Assembly (NCBI GenBank): GCA_015488735.1
Contig: WFNG01000074.1
Span: 1-35,165, forward strand
DNA: 35,165 nucleotides
DNA from: Bacteroidales bacterium
GTDB taxonomy: Bacteria > Bacteroidota > Bacteroidia > Bacteroidales > F082
Direction of reading: 5' to 3'
This document shows, one piece after another, positions 15,719 to 24,494 of the stretch. The notes under the pieces were generated by a model. That model had not been told where the DNA came from. It did no database searches and was given only the letters and a program-made list of their open reading frames with translations. Within the stretch, counting starts at the first letter, position 1; every line of letters starts with the position of its first letter. The translations under genes were made by a program, and so were the position numbers.

Positions 15719-17290
15719 TTATTTTTTCTTTTGCTCAGGATAATCAATGGAATAATGCAGCCCCACGCTTTCTTTTCTGTTCATGGCCATTTTTATAACC
15801 AGATAAGATACATTAATCATGTTGCGCAGTTCGCAAATATCTTTTGAGATAATGGATTTGTCGTATAAATCTTCGGTTTCCTTATATAAAATTTCTAACC
15901 GGTCAAAAGCTCTTTTCAGTCGCAGGTTAGAACGGACAATACCCACGTAACTGCTCATAATTGCCTGTAATTCTTTTTTCGACTGGGTAATCAGGATCAT
16001 CTCTTCGTTCAGTATTCTGCCTTCTGCGTCCCATTCGGGAACGATCTCCATAAACTTGATATTTTTAACTGCTTCAACAGCATCCAAAGCTGCGCGGTGT
16101 GAGAAAACTCCGGCTTCGAGCAGGGAGTTGGAAGCCAGTCTGTTGGCGCCATGCAGCCCGGTACAGGCCACTTCTCCGGAAGCGTAAAGATTGTGAATGG
16201 ATGTTTTTCCGTTTTGGTCCGTTTTAATTCCACCGCAGGAATAATGTGCAGCCGGGACAACCGGAATCATCTCTTTGGTGATGTCAATGCCGATGCTCAG
16301 GCATTTGGCATAAACAGTGGGAAAATGATGTAAAATCTCATGTTTACTGATGTGGCGGGCATCGAGGAAAACAAAATCATCTCCCGAAAGTTTCATCTCG
16401 TTATCTATGGCACGGGCCACAATATCACGCGGTGCAAGAGAACCCAATTCATGGTATTTTTTCATGAATTCTTTCTCTTTTCTGGTTTTCAGAATGGCAC
16501 CGGCGCCACGCAGTGCTTCCGTGATGAGGAAGGAAGGTTTTTCGCCCGGATTATACAATGATGTAGGGTGGAACTGTACAAACTCCAGGTTTTCCAAATG
16601 TGCCTTGGCGCGGTAAGCCATGGCCAGCCCATCTCCTGTAGCCACAAGCGGATTTGTGGTGGTCTGATAAATATTGCCCATGCCCCCGGAAGCTACCATG
16701 GTGACTTTTGCAAGAATGGTTTCCACCTGGCTTGTTTTCATATTCATGACATAAGCACCGTAACATTGAATGTCGGTTCGCCGGCGGTTTACTTCTTCAT
16801 TTAAATGATGCTGGGTAATCAGGTCGATGGCAAAATAGTTTTCCAGGATTTCAATATTTGGATGCTGACGCGCTTTTTTGCTCAAAGCACGTTGAATTTC
16901 AAAACCGGTATTGTCCTGATGATGAAGAATGCGAAATTCCGAATGACCGCCTTCCCGCGCCAGCGAGAATTTTCCGGATTTCTCTTTGTCAAATTGCGTT
17001 CCCCATGCCACGAGTTCTTTAATCCTTTCGGTGGACTCGGTGATGGTAATCCGTACAATTTCTTTGTCGTTGATTCCCGAACCGGCTTTTAAAGTATCCT
17101 CAATATGTTTTTCATAATTGTCGGGCGAGTACATTACTGCTGCCACACCGCCCTGCGCAAAAGAAGTAGCGGTATAATCCATATCAGATTTGGACAAAAC
17201 CAACACTTTCCCGAAAGGGGCCACCTTTAAAGCATAAATTAGTCCGGCACTTCCGGAGCCAATAACCAAAAAATCAACTTTGCGTTTCAT
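15719..17290 (-). CDS. nadB: L-aspartate oxidase
   Basis: Flavoenzyme that oxidises L-aspartate to iminoaspartate for NAD synthesis, with fumarate or oxygen as electron acceptor. The 523-residue protein starts with the FAD dinucleotide fold VIGSGSAGLIYAL (residues 9-21), then ATSFAQGGVAAV, the substrate region REGGHSEFRILHHQDNTG, and HYSCGGIKTDQNGKT followed by the FAD-binding ASGEVACTGLHGANRLASNSLLE segment. All are hallmarks of NadB over succinate dehydrogenase flavoprotein. nadA and nadC are not in the window. Transcribed with the carbonic anhydrase gene. Confidence 0.93.
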   Translation of the reverse strand: MKRKVDFLVIGSGSAGLIYALKVAPFGKVLVLSKSDMDYTATSFAQGGVAAVMYSPDNYEKHIEDTLKAGSGINDKEIVRITITESTERIKELVAWGTQFDKEKSGKFSLAREGGHSEFRILHHQDNTGFEIQRALSKKARQHPNIEILENYFAIDLITQHHLNEEVNRRRTDIQCYGAYVMNMKTSQVETILAKVTMVASGGMGNIYQTTTNPLVATGDGLAMAYRAKAHLENLEFVQFHPTSLYNPGEKPSFLITEALRGAGAILKTRKEKEFMKKYHELGSLAPRDIVARAIDNEMKLSGDDFVFLDARHISKHEILHHFPTVYAKCLSIGIDITKEMIPVVPAAHYSCGGIKTDQNGKTSIHNLYASGEVACTGLHGANRLASNSLLEAGVFSHRAALDAVEAVKNIKFMEIVPEWDAEGRILNEEMILITQSKKELQAIMSSYVGIVRSNLRLKRAFDRLEILYKETEDLYDKSIISKDICELRNMINVSYLVIKMAMNRKESVGLHYSIDYPEQKKK

Positions 17291-17306
17291 GATGAAAATA
17301 TTTTTA

Positions 17307-17314
17307 CAAAGGTA
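17307..17314 (-). promoter_or_regulatory. -7 promoter element for nadB
   Basis: The minus strand reads TACCTTTG, 16 bases upstream of the nadB ATG. Confidence 0.6.
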
Positions 17315-17400
17315 TAAAGTAAAGCAACAACAAAAAGGATGATTTAGGAATGGTTAAAACGAAAATTTATTCCTTCCGGATGGCTTTTCCAATAATTTTC

Positions 17401-17408
17401 TATCTTTG
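17401..17408 (+). promoter_or_regulatory. -7 promoter element for the serine hydrolase
   Basis: TATCTTTG lies 22 bases before the ATG at 17431 and is divergent from the nadB element 87 bases away. Confidence 0.6.
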
Positions 17409-17430
17409 AAATTCACTAAACATCAGCCCC

Positions 17431-18765
17431 ATGAAAAAAATTAAATACCTTATCATTTTTATTGTTGTCGTTGCCATCGCTTATGGTGCAGATTATTTTA
17501 TTGAAAGGGCGCCTATTTTTACGGGCTATGCTTCCAAAGATTTGGCTTCCTGGACTTTCCTTACTAACCGGACCAAAAAGGATATTGAAAAACATGATTT
17601 AAGTTTTTTTCCTGTTAATCTTTCGCATAATGTGATCAATTATAAAGATAAAACGGTTACCGGTACTTTTCTCGGCATGGCCAAACAGCTGGCTATTTAT
17701 CGTCAGGGGTTAGGATGTACGCTTTTGGCTGATGCGAACATAAATGAGGTGAAAAAACAAAAAATGACGGAGGAGGTGTTACCCAAAAACCCACAGGATA
17801 TATATTGGCCCATGGGTGCAAAAATGCGCGATACGGTTCCGCCCAATGTGGATGTTAAAAAGCTACAGGCTGCCATCGATTCGGCTTTTAATCCGGGGAA
17901 TACCCGTGCTGTGGTTGTGGCTTACGACACCCTTTTCATGCGTGAGAAATATGCTCCCGGATTCGACAAAAATACCCGTATTCTGGGATGGTCTATGAGT
18001 AAGAGTATTACCAGTGCCCTTGTGGGTATTTTGGTTAAAGAGGGAAAACTGCAGGTGAATGAGCCTGCACCATTGAAAGAATGGAAAAATGACAGACGTA
18101 AAAATATACGGCTGACAGATTTGCTGCACCAAAGCAGTGGTTTGCAGTGGGATGAAAATTATGGCGATATTTCCGATGTTACCATCATGCTTTACCGGAA
18201 GGGTAATATGGCTGCCTACGCCATGAGCAAGCCTGCCATTTATCCGCCTGATTCGGTGTGGTACTATTCTTCCGGAAATACCAATATTATTTCAGAAATT
18301 ATCCGGCGTACCATTGGTAACAACCAACAATACTGGAACTTTCCGCGAAAAGTGCTGTTTAATAAAATAGGTGCGCGTTCGGTTGTGTTGGAAACGGATG
18401 CCAGTGGCAACTTTGTGGGTTCATCTTATACTTTTGCCACGCCGCGCGACTGGGCACGTTTTGGCTTACTTTATCTCGAAGATGGTGTTTGGCTGGGAAA
18501 ACGTATTTTGCCCAAAGGCTGGGTGAAATATTCCAGAACACCTGCTCGCAAGTCAGATGAAAAATATGGCGCCCAGTTTTGGCTAAACAAAGGAACACAC
18601 GAAATAAAAGGGTACCCCGACATTTATTATTGCGACGGTTTTCACGGCCAGCGGGTTTACATTATCCCTTCAAAAGACCTTGTGGTGGTTCGTATGGGAT
18701 TAAACGATCACGGTCAGTTTGATTACAACAAGTTTTTAACCAGGATTTTGGATGCTTTTCACTAA
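17431..18765 (+). CDS. Beta-lactamase-fold serine hydrolase (class C/esterase family), membrane-anchored or exported
   Basis: The 444-residue protein has an N-terminal hydrophobic anchor or signal (residues 5-20) and a catalytic domain of the penicillin-binding/beta-lactamase fold. The nucleophile motif SxxK is S188-M-S-K191 and the second motif is Y279-S-S281 (WYYSSGNTN). A later FHGQRVYIIP segment takes the place of the third motif. The closest general likeness is to 6-aminohexanoate-dimer hydrolase and EstB-type esterases rather than true beta-lactamases. It likely acts in the periplasm. Substrate is unknown; antibiotic resistance should not be inferred. Confidence 0.8.
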   Translation: MKKIKYLIIFIVVVAIAYGADYFIERAPIFTGYASKDLASWTFLTNRTKKDIEKHDLSFFPVNLSHNVINYKDKTVTGTFLGMAKQLAIYRQGLGCTLLADANINEVKKQKMTEEVLPKNPQDIYWPMGAKMRDTVPPNVDVKKLQAAIDSAFNPGNTRAVVVAYDTLFMREKYAPGFDKNTRILGWSMSKSITSALVGILVKEGKLQVNEPAPLKEWKNDRRKNIRLTDLLHQSSGLQWDENYGDISDVTIMLYRKGNMAAYAMSKPAIYPPDSVWYYSSGNTNIISEIIRRTIGNNQQYWNFPRKVLFNKIGARSVVLETDASGNFVGSSYTFATPRDWARFGLLYLEDGVWLGKRILPKGWVKYSRTPARKSDEKYGAQFWLNKGTHEIKGYPDIYYCDGFHGQRVYIIPSKDLVVVRMGLNDHGQFDYNKFLTRILDAFH

Positions 18766-18823
18766 ATGAAGCAAATAAAGAACAGCACTTAAAAAAATAT
18801 TTTACTTTGCCGTATATATTATG

Positions 18824-18831
18824 TATATTTG
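18824..18831 (+). promoter_or_regulatory. -7 promoter element of the toxin-antitoxin operon
   Basis: TATATTTG matches TAnnTTTG, 18 bases before the ATG at 18850. An earlier in-frame ATG at 18829 lies inside this element and so cannot be on the transcript from it. The -33 region shows only TTTG at 18806-18809, with a rather short spacing. Confidence 0.5.
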
Positions 18832-18849
18832 CACGTAAATATTATTGAC

Positions 18850-19101
18850 ATGGAAACTAAATTGACATTAAGGTTAAATGACAACGTGATTGAAAGAGCA
18901 AAAATCTATGCTAAAAGCCATAGAATTAGTTTGTCGAAAATGATTGAGTCATACTTAGACAGTTTGACAAGAGAAAAAAATAAAGACAGAAAAGTTCCTA
19001 TTACACCACTTGTTGAAAGTTTAAGCGGGGTAATAAAACTACCATCAGATTTTGACTACAAAAAAGAATATGCTGACTATTTAACAGTGAAATACAAATG
19101 A
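18850..19101 (+). CDS. Antitoxin-like protein (DUF6364 type) of a PIN toxin pair
   Basis: An 83-residue protein. The N-terminal TKLTLRLNDNVIERAKIYAK and following RISLSKMIESYLDSL form a ribbon-helix-helix-like DNA-binding domain, as in DUF6364 antitoxins. The C-terminal half is charged and would wrap the toxin. Its stop overlaps the toxin start (ATGA), the usual coupling in such operons. The start at 18850 is decided by the promoter element just upstream. The gene is visibly AT-richer than its neighbours, consistent with recent transfer. Autoregulation is expected from the family. Confidence 0.8.
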   Translation: METKLTLRLNDNVIERAKIYAKSHRISLSKMIESYLDSLTREKNKDRKVPITPLVESLSGVIKLPSDFDYKKEYADYLTVKYK

Positions 19102-19526
19102 AAAAAGTTTTTATTGACACGAATATCGTAATAGACCTTTTATCTAAAAGAGAACCTTTTTACGATGAGTCCGCAGATCTCTTTTCATTAGCAGACAATA
19201 AGATTATAGAACTATCCATTTCATCTTTGACCATTGCAAACACAAGCTATACAATACTCAGACAAACAAATTCTAAGACTGCAAAAGAAATTTTACGAAA
19301 ACTCAGATTAATAGTTAATGTTTTACCTCTTAACGACAAAATAATTGGAATAGCATTAAATGACGATTCATTTTCAGACTTTGAGGATGGGCTTCAGTAT
19401 TTTACCGCTATCGAAAATAATCAGGATTTGATAATTACAAGAAACCTTAAAGATTTCAAAGCATCGAAGTTACCTGTAATGACTGCAAGACAATTTGTAG
19501 AAACATTAAACCAGGCCAGTTGCTAA
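19098..19526 (+). CDS. PIN-domain toxin (VapC-like ribonuclease)
   Basis: A 142-residue PIN-domain protein expected to cleave RNA until bound by the upstream antitoxin. Acidic active-site residues are visible: D7 in VFIDTNIVIDLL, the Glu-Asp pair E96-D97 in FSDFEDGLQYFTA, and D119 in ITRNLKDF. The length is normal, with no frameshift or truncation, so the toxin is likely active. Low-GC composition matches the antitoxin. The final codons (QASC) run directly into a repeat-like sequence at 19514-19556. Confidence 0.85.
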   Translation: MKKVFIDTNIVIDLLSKREPFYDESADLFSLADNKIIELSISSLTIANTSYTILRQTNSKTAKEILRKLRLIVNVLPLNDKIIGIALNDDSFSDFEDGLQYFTAIENNQDLIITRNLKDFKASKLPVMTARQFVETLNQASC

Positions 19527-19556
19527 CAATGGCTCCTGGTGCATGTCGTAATTAAC
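19514..19556 (+). repeat. Repeat-like scar at the 3' end of the toxin gene
   Basis: The sequence around the toxin stop, with core TTGCTAACAATGGCTCCTGG (19519-19538), resembles a motif I associate with the ends of mobile gene cassettes and dispersed repeats in Bacteroidota, and begins like an integron attC site (TAACAA). No second copy is present in the window and no matching far end is clear; GTTAAAT at 19592-19598 is a possible partner. Treat as a hypothesis. Confidence 0.25.
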
Positions 19557-19654
19557 TGTAAATATGACAATTAGGTATTAAAGGAGATACCGTTAAATAG
19601 AAAAATAAAACACTTTAGCCAACAGTCAGAAGCTATTTTTGGAAACACTAACGT

Positions 19655-20929
19655 TTACAGCCCCAGCAACGTTTCCATCGGATCATTGGCTCCGAAAAGC
19701 ATGCGTTCAGGCTGTTCCAACATCTCTTTTACCTTTACCAGAAAGCTTACAGATTCACGGCCATCTATTACGCGGTGGTCATAGGAAAGAGCCACATACA
19801 TCATGGGATGGATTTCCACTTTTCCGTTTACGGCAACCGGGCGTTCCACAATATTGTGCATGCCCAGAATGGCACTTTGCGGCGGGTTGATGATGGGCGT
19901 GGACATCATAGAGCCAAAAACACCGCCGTTGGTGATGGTGAATGTGCCACCCTGCATGTCTTCCAGTGTAATTTTATTTTCGCGGGCTTTAACAGCCAGT
20001 GTCTTGATGGCACTTTCAATTTCGGCCAGGCTCATCATCTCTGCATTGCGAACCACAGGCACCACCAGTCCTTTGGGAGCACTCACGGCTATGCTGATAT
20101 CCACATAATTAAACTGGACGATTTCCTCTTCCGAAAATTGTGCATTCACTCTGGGAAAAATCCGGATAGCCTCGGTAACCGCTTTGGTAAAAAAGGACAT
20201 AAACCCGAGGCTTACGCCAAATTTTTCTTTGAATTTTTCTTTGAATTTTTTTCTTATTTCCATGATGGCTGTCATGTCCACCTCGTTAAAAGTGGTGAGC
20301 ATGGCGGTTTCGTTTTTCACCGATACCAGACGCTGTGCCAGCTTTTTACGGAGCATGCTCATCTTTTGAGGCTCTGTCTCCCTGCCTCCGGGCCAACTGG
20401 TGATATTTGCTGCAACAGGAATGTCTGAAACGGGTGCTTTTTCTTTGTTCTCCAGAAAAAAGGTCACATCTTTTTTGCCAATCCGGTATGATTTGAAAAA
20501 GTCGAATAACTCTTTTTCGGTAGCACCGGTTTCCTGCATCATTTTGCGGGCCAGCGGAGAAAGGGTTAAATCCACGACTGCTTTCTCTTCCTTTACGGCA
20601 GGTAAATCGGACTTTGTCTTTTCAGCCGGCTCAGGTTTTGCTTCCGCTTTGGGTTTTGTTTCCGTTTTCTCTTTTGCCGGTTTTGAGCCGGCAGCTTCCG
20701 TATCGATGATGGCCATTACGGAGCCTACTTCGATGGTGTCGCCCTCGGCAGCCCTAAAGGTGATTTTCCCATCTGCTTCGGCGGCCACACTCAATGTTGC
20801 TTTGTCCGAGTCTATCTCCACGATGTCCTGGTCTTTTTCCACCTGCTGGCCATCTTCCACAAGCCAGGCAGCAAGCTGTACCTCGCTAATGGATTCACCC
20901 GGACTGGGAACTTTTATTTCAATCTTCAT
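19655..20929 (-). CDS. odhB: 2-oxoglutarate dehydrogenase E2, dihydrolipoyl succinyltransferase
   Basis: Transfers the succinyl group from lipoamide to CoA in the TCA cycle. The 424-residue protein has one lipoyl domain (residues 1-75, lipoylated K43 in IDSDKATLS), a Lys/Ala/Glu/Pro-rich linker (about 80-120), a peripheral-subunit-binding domain ([15 protein letters not shown], from about 122) and the catalytic domain ending [15 protein letters not shown] with H385 and D389. [14 protein letters not shown]-type sequence ([14 protein letters not shown]) is also present. It follows odhA by 21 bases and is co-transcribed. No E3 gene (lpd) is in the window. Confidence 0.93.
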   Translation of the reverse strand: MKIEIKVPSPGESISEVQLAAWLVEDGQQVEKDQDIVEIDSDKATLSVAAEADGKITFRAAEGDTIEVGSVMAIIDTEAAGSKPAKEKTETKPKAEAKPEPAEKTKSDLPAVKEEKAVVDLTLSPLARKMMQETGATEKELFDFFKSYRIGKKDVTFFLENKEKAPVSDIPVAANITSWPGGRETEPQKMSMLRKKLAQRLVSVKNETAMLTTFNEVDMTAIMEIRKKFKEKFKEKFGVSLGFMSFFTKAVTEAIRIFPRVNAQFSEEEIVQFNYVDISIAVSAPKGLVVPVVRNAEMMSLAEIESAIKTLAVKARENKITLEDMQGGTFTITNGGVFGSMMSTPIINPPQSAILGMHNIVERPVAVNGKVEIHPMMYVALSYDHRVIDGRESVSFLVKVKEMLEQPERMLFGANDPMETLLGL

Positions 20930-20950
20930 GGTTTTTCTGTTTTCTAATGA

Positions 20951-23806
20951 TTACTTCAAAGGTTTTACTCCTGAATGAAATTTGCTGTCAATATGGTCAA
21001 CCTGCAACTCGGCCAGCTCTTTTTCAAATGATTTCCAGCGGTTTCCGATACACACCATTTCACAGTCATCGTTCAGGTACGGGCAGATACATTCCAGAAA
21101 TACTTTATCCAGAATTTTCTGTTCGCGGATAATATGAAATTTCGGAGAACCGGTAGCGGGGCTTCCGCTGGCAGGACGGCCTATTAATAGTAAATGGTGT
21201 TCTTTTCCAAACTCTTTTTTCACAAATTCCCAGGCTCCCATATTGGCCGGTTCTTCCTGTGCCCAAACAATATCTTTGGCCTTTTTGTATTTTGCAATAA
21301 TGGTATCAGTCTGTTGTTTTGGAAAGGGATAAAGCTGTTCGATACGGATGATGGCAACGGAAGTGTTTTTTAGCTTTTCCTTTTCGGCCAAAAGGCTGTA
21401 GTACAATTTTCCTGAACAAAAAACAATTCTTGTTATCAGTTCGGGTTTTGCTGTTTCATCATCGATTATCTCGTGAAAATTACCTTTGGTAAAGTCGGAT
21501 ATCGGTGAAACAGCCCGGGGATGACGCAACAAGCTTTTAGGAGTGAAGATAATCAGTGGTTTTCGGATTTTGCGTTTTAGCTGTCGTCGCAAAATATGAA
21601 AGAAGCTGGCCGGGGTGGTACAATTGGCAATTTGCATATTGTTTTCAGCTGCCAAAATAAGAAAACGTTCCATACGGGCACTGGAATGTTCCGGGCCCTG
21701 CCCTTCATAACCGTGTGGCAGCAGTACAACCAGATCATTCATTATGTTCCATTTATCTTCAGCACTGCTGATAAACTGATCGAAAATAACTTGTGCCGTG
21801 TTGGCAAAATCACCAAATTGTGCTTCCCAGATGGTTAATGAGTAAGGAGAAGTAAGGGCATATCCGTATTCGAAGCCGAGGACACCATACTCCGATAACG
21901 GAGAATTATAAACTTCGAACAGAGCCTGTTTTTCGCTGATGTGATTCAATGGGATATATTTCTCCTCAGAATCTTCCAGCCGTAAAACGGCGTGCCGGTG
22001 CGAGAATGTTCCCCGTTCCACATCCTGCCCGCTAAGCCTGACCGGAATTTTCTCATTCAGCAGACTTCCGTAGGCCAGCAATTCACCCATAGCCCAATCG
22101 AGCATCCCTTTTTTAGTCACCATATCCGCTCGTTGTTGTTGCAGACGAACGGTTTTCCGGTAGAACTTTTTGTTTTCAGGAAGGCTGGAGATGCGTGTGG
22201 CAATGGCAATCAGTTCTTTTTTGGTAATGAATGTGGCAGGAGATTTTAAAAAGTCCTTGTCTGTGGCCCGGCGAATTCCTTTCCATGTTTCTTTCAGGAA
22301 ACTGTCGATGTTGGTTTTTTTATGCGATCTGGATTTTTCATAATCCTTTTCCAGCGTGTCATGAAAATGGGTCTCTTCTTTTTGGCAGAAATCGGGAGAG
22401 ACAATTCCTTCGTCCAGCAGTTTTTGTTTGTAGATAGTGTATGGATCAGGATGTTTCTCAATGGCTTTGTAAAGCAACGGTTGGGTGAAACGCGGTTCAT
22501 CGCCTTCGTTATGTCCATATTTACGGTAGCACAAAATATCGATAAATACATCTTTATGAAAGCGGTTTCTGAATTCCATGGCCAACTGAACGGTAAAAAC
22601 AACCGCCTCGGCATCATCGCCATTAACATGAAAAACAGGCGATAATGTTGTTTTGGCAATATCGGTACAGTATGTACTGCTACGTGCATCGAGATAATCG
22701 GTAGTAAAACCAATTTGGTTATTAATGACCAAATGAATGGTTCCTCCGGTGGAATAGCCTTTTAAATCAGACATCTGTATAACTTCATACACCACACCCT
22801 GGCCGGCAATGGAGGCATCGCCATGGATGAGTATGGGAACAATTTTATTGGGATTGCCGGCTTTGTATTTATCAAGTTTGGCACGCGTAATTCCTTCTAC
22901 TACCGGGTCAACAGCCTCGAGGTGTGACGGGTTGGGAGCCAGGGTTAGTTTGACATTTTTGCCCTTGCTCGATTTACGGCGAATGGTGTATCCCAGGTGA
23001 TATTTTACATCGCCCATAAGGTTTTCATCTTCGTATTCCACCCCTTCAAACTCGGAAAAAACATCTTTAAAAGGCTTTCGCAGAATATTTACCAAAGTAT
23101 TGAGCCTGCCGCGGTGCGACATGCCAATAACAAATTCTTCAATTCCCAGTTCCGAACCTTTTTCCATAACAGCATCAAGTGCAGGGATAAGGGCTTCTGC
23201 TCCTTCGAGGGAGAAACGCTTTTGACCGGGAAATTTTTTCTGCAGGTACTTTTCAAAATGAACCGAGCGCAACAGTTTTTTTAAAATGTAAGTCTTTTCT
23301 TCGGTGTTGTAGTGTGGCTGATTTCGGGTAGTTTCAAAATAATTTCGCAGCCAGGATACAATATCCAGGTCACGGATAAAATAGTATTCTACGCCAAGTG
23401 AGTGGCAATAAGTCTGTTCCAGAAAAGAAACAATGTTGCGTAATTTAGCCGGGCCAAGTCCGATTTCTTTTCCTGCCAGAAACGTTTTATCCAGGTCTTT
23501 GGCTGAAAGGCCGAAATTTTCAATATCCAGTGTGGGAACATATTTTCTGCGCTTGCGTACAGGATTGGTTTGCGTAAACAGATGTCCTCGTCTCCGGTAA
23601 TCGTTGATAAGGTTGATAACTTTGAATTCATCAGCTGTTTCAAATGCGGCAGTAGCTTTTTGCGGGTAATTTTTCAGGGCGAAATCGAATCCCTGAAAGA
23701 ACTGCCGCCATCCCGGATCTACTTTTTCCGGATTTTCCCTGAATTGACGGTAAAGCTGATCGAGGTATTCGGGATCGGCGTTGTTAATAAAACTATATGC
23801 GTCCAT
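20951..23806 (-). CDS. odhA: 2-oxoglutarate dehydrogenase E1, thiamine diphosphate-dependent
   Basis: Decarboxylates 2-oxoglutarate and passes the succinyl group to OdhB. The 951-residue protein has the N-terminal E2-binding helix (AYSFINNADPEYLDQLYRQF), the substrate/TDP region GMSHRGRLNTLVNIL, the TDP motif beginning HGDASIAGQGVVYEV and ending INNQIGFTT, and a transketolase C-terminal half with ERFLILAAENNMQIANCTTP. Length is normal for the family. It opens the odhA-odhB operon from the promoter element at 23830. It lies beside a ferredoxin-linked enzyme for the same substrate. Confidence 0.95.
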   Translation of the reverse strand: MDAYSFINNADPEYLDQLYRQFRENPEKVDPGWRQFFQGFDFALKNYPQKATAAFETADEFKVINLINDYRRRGHLFTQTNPVRKRRKYVPTLDIENFGLSAKDLDKTFLAGKEIGLGPAKLRNIVSFLEQTYCHSLGVEYYFIRDLDIVSWLRNYFETTRNQPHYNTEEKTYILKKLLRSVHFEKYLQKKFPGQKRFSLEGAEALIPALDAVMEKGSELGIEEFVIGMSHRGRLNTLVNILRKPFKDVFSEFEGVEYEDENLMGDVKYHLGYTIRRKSSKGKNVKLTLAPNPSHLEAVDPVVEGITRAKLDKYKAGNPNKIVPILIHGDASIAGQGVVYEVIQMSDLKGYSTGGTIHLVINNQIGFTTDYLDARSSTYCTDIAKTTLSPVFHVNGDDAEAVVFTVQLAMEFRNRFHKDVFIDILCYRKYGHNEGDEPRFTQPLLYKAIEKHPDPYTIYKQKLLDEGIVSPDFCQKEETHFHDTLEKDYEKSRSHKKTNIDSFLKETWKGIRRATDKDFLKSPATFITKKELIAIATRISSLPENKKFYRKTVRLQQQRADMVTKKGMLDWAMGELLAYGSLLNEKIPVRLSGQDVERGTFSHRHAVLRLEDSEEKYIPLNHISEKQALFEVYNSPLSEYGVLGFEYGYALTSPYSLTIWEAQFGDFANTAQVIFDQFISSAEDKWNIMNDLVVLLPHGYEGQGPEHSSARMERFLILAAENNMQIANCTTPASFFHILRRQLKRKIRKPLIIFTPKSLLRHPRAVSPISDFTKGNFHEIIDDETAKPELITRIVFCSGKLYYSLLAEKEKLKNTSVAIIRIEQLYPFPKQQTDTIIAKYKKAKDIVWAQEEPANMGAWEFVKKEFGKEHHLLLIGRPASGSPATGSPKFHIIREQKILDKVFLECICPYLNDDCEMVCIGNRWKSFEKELAELQVDHIDSKFHSGVKPLK

Positions 23807-23829
23807 GTTTCTTAATAGATTACAATGGA

Positions 23830-23837
23830 CAAAAATA
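23830..23837 (-). promoter_or_regulatory. -7 promoter element for odhA-odhB
   Basis: The minus strand reads TATTTTTG, 23 bases upstream of the odhA ATG. Confidence 0.55.
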
Positions 23838-23953
23838 GTGATAATCTTTGTTATTTAGAATGAGTTTAGATTTTTAATCGGGTTTTATAAATTCAATGTG
23901 CCGGAATTTTTGGAAAAGGCAATTTTAAACAGAATACCAGCCATCCGGAAAAC

Positions 23954-23986
23954 AAAAAACCCTGCCATTTTTGGCAGGGTTTTTTT
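23954..23986. terminator. Intrinsic terminator downstream of the ferredoxin gene
   Basis: Seven-base GC-rich arms CCCTGCC / GGCAGGG (23960-23966 and 23973-23979) flank a 6-base loop, with an A-run on the left and a T-run on the right, so it can end transcription on either strand. It lies 18 bases past the ferredoxin stop codon and insulates ferredoxin from odhA. Confidence 0.85.
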
Positions 23987-24004
23987 AGTTTTTGTTTTTA
24001 TCTC

Positions 24005-24175
24005 CTATTCGGGATGAATAGCCTCAACAGGACAAACATCGGCGCAGGCGCCACAGTCAGTACACAAATCAGGATCAATTACATAAAAATCACCTTCGGA
24101 GATAGCCTCAACAGGACATTCATCAATACAGGTACCACAAGCGGTGCATGTATCTGGTTCAATTTTGTATGCCAT
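24005..24175 (-). CDS. 2[4Fe-4S] ferredoxin
   Basis: A 56-residue clostridial-type ferredoxin, read as MAYKIEPDTCTACGTCIDEC followed by PVEAISEGD and a second half LCTDCGACADVCPVEAIHPE. Both CxxCxxCxxxCP clusters are intact, giving two low-potential [4Fe-4S] centres in the cytoplasm. The two halves are internal duplicates: a 17-base identical stretch occurs at 24018-24034 and 24102-24118, where each codes for CPVEAI. It is divergent from korA-korB and is the obvious candidate electron acceptor for that enzyme. Own promoter and terminator flank it, so it is a single-gene unit. Confidence 0.93.
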   Translation of the reverse strand: MAYKIEPDTCTACGTCIDECPVEAISEGDFYVIDPDLCTDCGACADVCPVEAIHPE

Positions 24176-24202
24176 AACTCAATTATTTTAAAATTAACGC
24201 GG

Positions 24203-24210
24203 CAAAGATA
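24203..24210 (-). promoter_or_regulatory. -7 promoter element for the ferredoxin gene
   Basis: The minus strand reads TATCTTTG, 27 bases upstream of the ferredoxin ATG. Confidence 0.6.
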
Positions 24211-24441
24211 GAAGGATTGCTAAAACAAAAGACAATTTGTCCCAATAAAAAATAATTTTTAGGAAATCTAAATTAACCCGTTTGGGGCTATTATTAAATT
24301 TAGACTGTTTATAATTTAGAATATGCAGCTGTTTTAATATAACAATAAACGAATATATACACTTGTAAAACAGTATATTATACGAATACCGAATGGTTAC
24401 ATATATTATCACAAACGTTTTAAAAAAAAAGGTATAAATGG

Positions 24442-24470
24442 TTGCTGGGAAGATTTTTGATTTAATTTTG
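24442..24470 (+). promoter_or_regulatory. Promoter of korA-korB with -33 and -7 elements
   Basis: TTG at 24442-24444 and TAATTTTG at 24463-24470 are separated by 18 bases. The ATG of korA is 24 bases further on. Confidence 0.6.
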
Positions 24471-24494
24471 CCCTAATCATTAAAAAGTAATTTT

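Larger units (their letters stand above)
24176..24494. other. Divergent intergenic region between ferredoxin and korA
   Basis: About 320 very AT-rich bases holding the ferredoxin promoter at 24203-24210 and the korA promoter at 24444-24470. A weak inverted pair CTAAATT / AATTTAG lies around 24269-24303. I see no convincing gene here. Confidence 0.5.

Noticed and set aside
17431-18765. Antibiotic-resistance beta-lactamase
   Set aside because: The motifs and size fit the broad class C-like esterase/amide hydrolase group, and nothing points to beta-lactam as substrate.
20223-20250. Tandem-looking FKEKFKEKF in OdhB from a repeated CTTTGAATTTTT block
   Set aside because: The segment has the same length as the corresponding Lys/Glu-rich stretch of other OdhB proteins, so it is low complexity rather than an inserted duplication.
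24194-24412. 72-codon minus-strand frame in the ferredoxin-korA gap
   Set aside because: Composition is simply that of AT-rich DNA, it overlaps the ferredoxin promoter, and it has no recognisable motif.
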